Below, piece after piece: positions 6,464 to 9,990 of a DNA stretch of 9,990 nucleotides. The first letter of the stretch is position 1, and each line of letters opens with the position of its first letter. The DNA comes from CAZXVU01 sp964644465. Lineage in GTDB: Bacteria > Chlamydiota > Chlamydiia > Chlamydiales > SM23-39. The notes below the pieces were generated by a model. It worked only from the letters and a program-made list of their open reading frames with translations. It searched no databases and was not told the DNA's origin. Both the position numbers and the translations under genes were made by a program. Location: NCBI GenBank assembly GCA_964644465.1, contig CAZXVU010000074.1, positions 1-9,990 of the forward strand, in the 5' to 3' direction.

Positions 6464-7855
6464 ATGTATCGCATCATTTTCATCTTTCTATTTTCCGGAA
6501 TATTGTTTGCAAAAGAACCGATTGTGAATCCCGCAACGCGCGCTAACGTACCCATCAATGAAATCCGGAAAATCTTCTATCAAATACCAAAGGTCAATAG
6601 TGAAAGAATCTCTTTGGGGCTTGAGCCTGTGATCAATCTGAGCATTGGACAGCCGCACATCCCTTTCCAAATGAAAACGATCGACGCTTTGATCGATTAT
6701 TTGGAGACTGTAAAAACAATGCCTCCTGAGCAAATCTCTGCTGAAATGGGCTATAGCCATTCCTCGGGTATTCTGGAAGCGAGAAAATGGATAAGCCGAT
6801 ATTTCACAGAAACCTTTCCTGAAGTCACAGACGGGTTCACACCCGATGAAGTGATGGTCACAAATGGGGCAACAGGAGGTTTGACAAATGCTTTAAATGT
6901 TCTCATTGAAGAGGGGGATGAGGTAGCTGTTCACGCTCCCTACTTTGCCGCATATGAAAACCAAGTGAAAAATAGCGGCGGCCGGCTTGTGGTCATCCCT
7001 TTTACTTTAGAACAATCGCGAGCTGATTCATTGGAAGAAACTCTCAGCTCTCACCCAAAAATCAAAATGTTCATTTGGAACGACCCAAATAATCCTCTTG
7101 GATCAAAAGCAGATGCAGAGGAGCTCAAAGAAATAGCGAGTGTCCTTGAAAAATATCCTAATTTGATCGTTCTCCACGATGAAATCTATCGAGACATTGT
7201 TCATGAGGGCAAATCTCTTTCTCTGCTCAATGTCGCTCCCCAAATGAAAGGAAGATCTTTTATCGTCCGCTCGCTCGCAAAAGATATTCTGGGAGCGCCA
7301 GGAATCCGCGGAGGGATGGCTGCGGCTCCCACTCATATGCAAACAGAAGATGGAAGAAGTGTCAATTTCATCGAATTAATGAGCAATGCACAGCTGCGCG
7401 ATATCACAAGCGTTAGCATTCTAGTACAAAAAATGATCATTTTTGCCCTTGAGCAAAAACTCACAGGCGCCAGCAGCGCATGGGAAGAAGAAATGAGGCA
7501 GGAATACGCTCAGAATACCAAAGCCGTCGTACTCGCTCTGGATGAAATTGGACTGCACCCTTTTGTTCTTCCAAAAGGAGCTTTTTATGTGATGATCGAT
7601 GCCTCTTCTCTTTTAGGAAAAAAAGTCCCAAATACTATTGGAATGATTGATGGTTTACAAACAAAAGTGGGACGAGAAATCCGCAATGATATCGATGTCG
7701 CCGCCTATTTCTTGCATGCTTGCGGAGTCGCGATCGTCCCCGGCAGCGGCTTTGGAATGGATCAATGCTCATTTAGAGTCTCGTGTACGAAACCTAAAGT
7801 GCAAATCCTCCAAGCTGTTGCAAGAATGAAACAAGCGATGGATGAGCTCCTTTGA
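6464..7855 (+). CDS. Class I/II PLP-dependent aminotransferase with N-terminal signal-like segment
   Basis: Fold-type I aminotransferase: it transfers an amino group between an amino acid and a 2-oxo acid using pyridoxal phosphate. In 463 residues one sees the phosphate-binding region ATGGLTNAL, the cofactor motif NDPNNPLG (206-213), the ring-stacking/binding pair Asp239 and Tyr242 (HDEIY), the Schiff-base lysine Lys273 in SLAKDILGAPGIRGG, and the substrate-carboxylate arginine Arg438 (SFRVSC). All catalytic residues are kept. Unusually, residues 1-16 form a hydrophobic leader ending LFA-KEP, like a signal peptide or membrane anchor. The start is supported by AGGA 7 bases before the ATG and no later Met near the N-terminus. 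The substrate cannot be read from sequence; it is not an obvious DapL or AspC. It is followed, with overlap, by a methyltransferase. Confidence 0.88.
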   Translation: MYRIIFIFLFSGILFAKEPIVNPATRANVPINEIRKIFYQIPKVNSERISLGLEPVINLSIGQPHIPFQMKTIDALIDYLETVKTMPPEQISAEMGYSHSSGILEARKWISRYFTETFPEVTDGFTPDEVMVTNGATGGLTNALNVLIEEGDEVAVHAPYFAAYENQVKNSGGRLVVIPFTLEQSRADSLEETLSSHPKIKMFIWNDPNNPLGSKADAEELKEIASVLEKYPNLIVLHDEIYRDIVHEGKSLSLLNVAPQMKGRSFIVRSLAKDILGAPGIRGGMAAAPTHMQTEDGRSVNFIELMSNAQLRDITSVSILVQKMIIFALEQKLTGASSAWEEEMRQEYAQNTKAVVLALDEIGLHPFVLPKGAFYVMIDASSLLGKKVPNTIGMIDGLQTKVGREIRNDIDVAAYFLHACGVAIVPGSGFGMDQCSFRVSCTKPKVQILQAVARMKQAMDELL

Positions 7856-8454
7856 AATTCACAGACAAAGAAGTCCAGACGATTGAGTGGTATGATCGAA
7901 ATGCTGCCCTCTGGGCTTCTCAGAGAAAAATACTGACAGAGCCTTCTTTTTGGGATGAAGAATACATCCAATTTAAGCATTCAAAAGGAAAGCTTCTCGA
8001 AATAGGTTCCGGCTCGGGAAGAGAAGCGATTGAATTCATCCGTTTGGGATATGAGTATACCGGTATTGATGTTTCAAAAGAGCTCTTAAAAATTGCTCAA
8101 TCAACAGAGCCTCAGGGCCATTTTTTCCATTCTTCAGTCTATGATTTGCCATTTAAGGAAAAGACATTCGATGCGCTTTCATCCTGGGCTCTTTTGCCTC
8201 ATATCCCAAAAGAGCGAATTGGTTCTGCTTTAAGCTCCATCAAACGGGTCTTAAAACCCAACGCTATTCTCTTCTTTGCCATGAGAGAAGGCGAAGGCGA
8301 GTCGAGAGAATCTGAGACGGGCCGCTGGTTTTCTTATTACTCACAGCAGGAGTTTGAATCAATTTTGGAAAAACAAGGTTTTCAGATAGAGAAAAAACAT
8401 CGAAAAATCAGCCGCCCAAATCTTGTATGGCTCACCTATTTTGCTCGGAACTAA
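7852..8454 (+). CDS. Class I SAM-dependent methyltransferase
   Basis: Small-molecule-type methyltransferase of 200 residues. Motif I is LLEIGSGSGREA (about 48-59), with the acidic residue binding the SAM ribose at Asp73 (YTGIDVS). The following VYDLPF (Asp98) and the FDALSSWALLPHI block are motifs typical of the Methyltransf_11/25 group, and RVLKPNAILFFAMREG is the usual strand after the active site. The start is a TTG at 7852 that overlaps the aminotransferase stop as TTGA, so translation is probably coupled; the next in-frame ATG is far inside the domain. Substrate is unknown; the tight link to the aminotransferase suggests a shared pathway, though the partner may be exported and this enzyme has no signal peptide. 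Its last 23 bases overlap the convergent small gene. Confidence 0.85.
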   Translation: MKFTDKEVQTIEWYDRNAALWASQRKILTEPSFWDEEYIQFKHSKGKLLEIGSGSGREAIEFIRLGYEYTGIDVSKELLKIAQSTEPQGHFFHSSVYDLPFKEKTFDALSSWALLPHIPKERIGSALSSIKRVLKPNAILFFAMREGEGESRESETGRWFSYYSQQEFESILEKQGFQIEKKHRKISRPNLVWLTYFARN

Positions 8455-8707
8455 AATCGAGTTCGAATTGCAAAGGACCAATGCCTGCGGGGATATAAAT
8501 CACACGGATGGATAATTCATTGCCTCGATCCGTGAGAACTACATATCCCTTCTCCACCTTACGAATCTCAACGACTTTCTGGTCTCCTAAAAGCTCATGG
8601 AGCCTTGGATCGTTCAAGATCGCTTCTTTCTCTCGGGCGGTCTGGTGTTCTGGAGGAAGGGCTGAAATGGCCGTATAATGAGATCCCGTTATTGCATCTA
8701 TAAACAT
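8432..8707 (-). CDS. Conserved-looking small hypothetical protein
   Basis: I do not recognise this 91-residue protein. It is supported by a strong AGGAGG ribosome site 5 bases before the ATG. Residues 1-40 are mixed helix-prone, with PPEHQTAREKEAILNDPRLHELL. Residues 44-86 read as a run of short beta strands (VVEIRKVEKGYVVLTDRGNELSIRVIYIP, then GPLQFELDF). There is no signal peptide, membrane segment or cysteine, so it is likely cytosolic, or a type III secretion substrate if this is a chlamydial genome (inference only). It converges on the methyltransferase with a 23-base overlap and is divergent from the orphan gene at 8840. A TAGAAT -10-like word on the minus strand (complement of 8732-8737) is a possible promoter without a good -35. 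Confidence 0.72.
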   Translation of the reverse strand: MFIDAITGSHYTAISALPPEHQTAREKEAILNDPRLHELLGDQKVVEIRKVEKGYVVLTDRGNELSIRVIYIPAGIGPLQFELDFSSEQNR

Positions 8708-8786
8708 ATAAGCCTCCTATTGTTTGCCAATATTCTATCCTTATTCGCTATTTAAAAAATAATATGCATAAATAACTATTTTAACA

Positions 8787-8815
8787 TTGGCTTTAACAGC
8801 AGATTATTGTATAAT
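8787..8815 (+). promoter_or_regulatory. Near-consensus sigma-70-type promoter for the 8840 gene
   Basis: TTGGCT (8787-8792), a 17-base spacer and a perfect TATAAT (8810-8815) form the best promoter in the window. Transcription would begin near 8822, leaving a leader of about 18 bases before the ATG at 8840. That places the upstream TTG at 8807 outside the transcript and so supports the ATG start. The surrounding 8708-8839 spacer is very AT-rich. Confidence 0.65.
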
Positions 8816-8839
8816 TTTATATTTAATTATAAAAATATA

Positions 8840-9739
8840 ATGGATTCACTACTACTTTCTAGACTTACTAAAGATTTTTTGAATCAGGATCCTGATATCG
8901 TGCCCCAAAAAAGGCTCTATCGGATGGCCTGGTCAGGCTCCATTATAGCCTCGCATCCGCGCGCCCTTCCTCTGGAAAAGCAGAAAATGCTCTCCTTTGG
9001 AGCCCTGTTATCGGCACTGCGGGATCGGGTATCTTCCCTTTTTGATGGCGGAGAGTCCGATGTCTCTTTTTCCCCTTCTTCGCCAAGCCTTCCTAGACCG
9101 ATAGAACCGGAAAAGGCCTCTCTCAGGCCATCCCGATATTTCAGCAAAGGGGCTCGGGAAAATGACCGCCGGAAAAACCCCCTTCCTATCACCTATCTCC
9201 TCACAGAGTCTAAGGAAGCTTCACGACCACGCCCTATGCCGGGCAATTCCCTTCTCATCAGATCGATTTGCAAAGGGAAAGGGAAACTCTGTCAGAACAA
9301 AGACGGCCTGGTCTATCTCGATATCGACAATCGGTTTATCTCCAGTTTAATCCCCTATCTCAAAGCCTACGGCCTAGTACGCCCCCCTTATTTCAATCTC
9401 TTCGGCGCCCCCGAAGGAGCCCATATTCCCGTCATCCCAGCCCGAGAAATAGCCTTCAATTATCTCGAGGATGTCGCTGGAATAGGCGAGGAATTTTCGT
9501 TCGAGATCGAAGGTCTTTATTCGATTGAACCGGCTTCTTGGCCTGAAGTAGAACAAGTTTGGTTTTTTAAGCTCCGTTCGACTGAACTGGAAAAACTCCG
9601 CCGCCGTTATTTCTTGCCACCTCTACCAGGCGGCAACTCTTTTCACATTGCTGTCGCAATCAAGCCTCGCGCGACCTTATCTGAGCAGTCCTATCCGCTT
9701 CCCCAAATGCGGATCAATATCGCTTTCCTCGCCGCTTAA
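8840..9739 (+). CDS. Orphan protein, C-terminal half faintly 2H-phosphoesterase-like
   Basis: Not a family I can name with confidence. From the ATG at 8840 it has 299 residues; an in-frame TTG at 8807 is disfavoured because it lies upstream of the predicted transcript start. No Shine-Dalgarno is visible in the A/T leader. Residues about 1-70 are mixed helical. Residues about 70-125 are a polar, Ser/Pro/Arg-rich linker (PSSPSLPRPIEPE), probably disordered. Residues about 150-299 look folded: VYLDIDNRFISSLIPYL, then GAHIPV with His195, and FHIAVAIK with His269. Two H-hydrophobic-x-hydrophobic strands about 74 residues apart recall 2H phosphoesterases, whose motif is H-x-[ST]-x; here the Ser/Thr is replaced (Pro, Ala), so activity is doubtful. 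No signal peptide or membrane segment. Could be an effector-like lineage-specific protein. Confidence 0.8.
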   Translation: MDSLLLSRLTKDFLNQDPDIVPQKRLYRMAWSGSIIASHPRALPLEKQKMLSFGALLSALRDRVSSLFDGGESDVSFSPSSPSLPRPIEPEKASLRPSRYFSKGARENDRRKNPLPITYLLTESKEASRPRPMPGNSLLIRSICKGKGKLCQNKDGLVYLDIDNRFISSLIPYLKAYGLVRPPYFNLFGAPEGAHIPVIPAREIAFNYLEDVAGIGEEFSFEIEGLYSIEPASWPEVEQVWFFKLRSTELEKLRRRYFLPPLPGGNSFHIAVAIKPRATLSEQSYPLPQMRINIAFLAA

Positions 9740-9790
9740 ATATTCTCTGTAGTTGCAGAATTGGAGGAGCCGTGGACATAATTCCTCTGC

Positions 9791-9990
9791 ATGATTGCAA
9801 TTGGAAATCATCCCCCTGTCCGACTCCAAAATCAAGCAGATCCCCCTTTATTGACGAAGAACGAATTGATTCAAAAAATCGCACTTCCGATTTTGTTGGA
9901 AATAGGCATTTCAATCGCGATCTGTGTTGTTGTCGGCTGCTTTGCAGCATCTACAGCAGGGATTGGCCTCTTGCTCAGCATTCTCGTGAT
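9791..9990 (+). CDS. N-terminus of a putative membrane protein (cut by window end)
   Basis: An ATG at 9791 opens a frame that stays open to the window edge (66 full codons). It has a polar start with prolines (MIAIGNHPPVRLQNQADPP), a short charged helix (TKNELIQK), then a long hydrophobic run of about 37 residues beginning ALPILLEIGISIAI, enough for one or two membrane segments. Upstream, a stop at 9779 leaves this ATG as the first ATG available. No ribosome site sits at the usual distance; a GGAGGAG (9763-9769) is about 21 bases away and nearer a GTG at 9772 in a different open frame. The hydrophobic pattern and codon choice favour the 9791 frame. Same strand as the preceding orphan gene, 51 bases away, so possibly cotranscribed. 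Function unknown. Confidence 0.55.
   Translation, partial: MIAIGNHPPVRLQNQADPPLLTKNELIQKIALPILLEIGISIAICVVVGCFAASTAGIGLLLSILV

Noticed and set aside
8807..8839. TTG at 8807 as the start of the orphan gene
   Set aside because: It lies upstream of the predicted transcription start set by TATAAT at 8810-8815, and the extra residues are encoded by A/T-rich promoter DNA.

Overview
The window looks like a scaffold piece from an environmental member of the Chlamydiae, probably a Parachlamydiales-type lineage living in a protist or animal cell. From memory, and without an alignment, the rplM-rpsI pair reads like chlamydial L13/S9: L13 has the MREVP, MIARKP and KGMMPKT blocks and S9 has the FEEYFPLPLQR stretch. 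The small hot-dog thioesterase also fits. A run of exactly 100 N (4319-4418) marks an assembly gap of unknown true size, so this is a draft or metagenome assembly.

Layout. 1-1056 (+) is an LptF/LptG-type permease of the lipopolysaccharide export system. 1091-1214 is an imperfect inverted-repeat element of a kind scattered widely in bacterial genomes. 1307-2830 (+) is a complete M32 carboxypeptidase with every family motif. It converges with, and overlaps by 13 bases, an acyl-CoA thioesterase on the minus strand (2818-3288). A clear intrinsic terminator (3340-3363) closes the minus-strand rplM-rpsI operon (4251-3397), which probably starts from a promoter just inside the gap edge. Across the gap and divergent from rplM is miaB, the tRNA methylthiotransferase, lacking only its first few codons. 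Its stop codon directly abuts the stop of a minus-strand putative lipoprotein (5745-6344) that carries four 22-residue repeats.

6464-8454 (+) is a two-gene unit: a class I/II PLP aminotransferase with a likely N-terminal export signal, and a class I SAM methyltransferase whose TTG start overlaps the aminotransferase stop. A small unknown protein (8432-8707, -) converges on it. After a very AT-rich spacer with a near-consensus promoter comes an orphan 299-residue protein (8840-9739, +) with a low-complexity middle and a C-terminal half faintly like 2H phosphoesterases. The window ends inside a membrane-protein frame (9791 onward).

The left two thirds is mostly conserved housekeeping: envelope lipid export, peptide turnover, acyl-CoA hydrolysis, ribosome and tRNA modification. 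The lineage-specific material is the repeat lipoprotein, the aminotransferase/methyltransferase pair and the last three genes. I found no tRNA, rRNA, CRISPR array, transposase or convincing new defence-type system.
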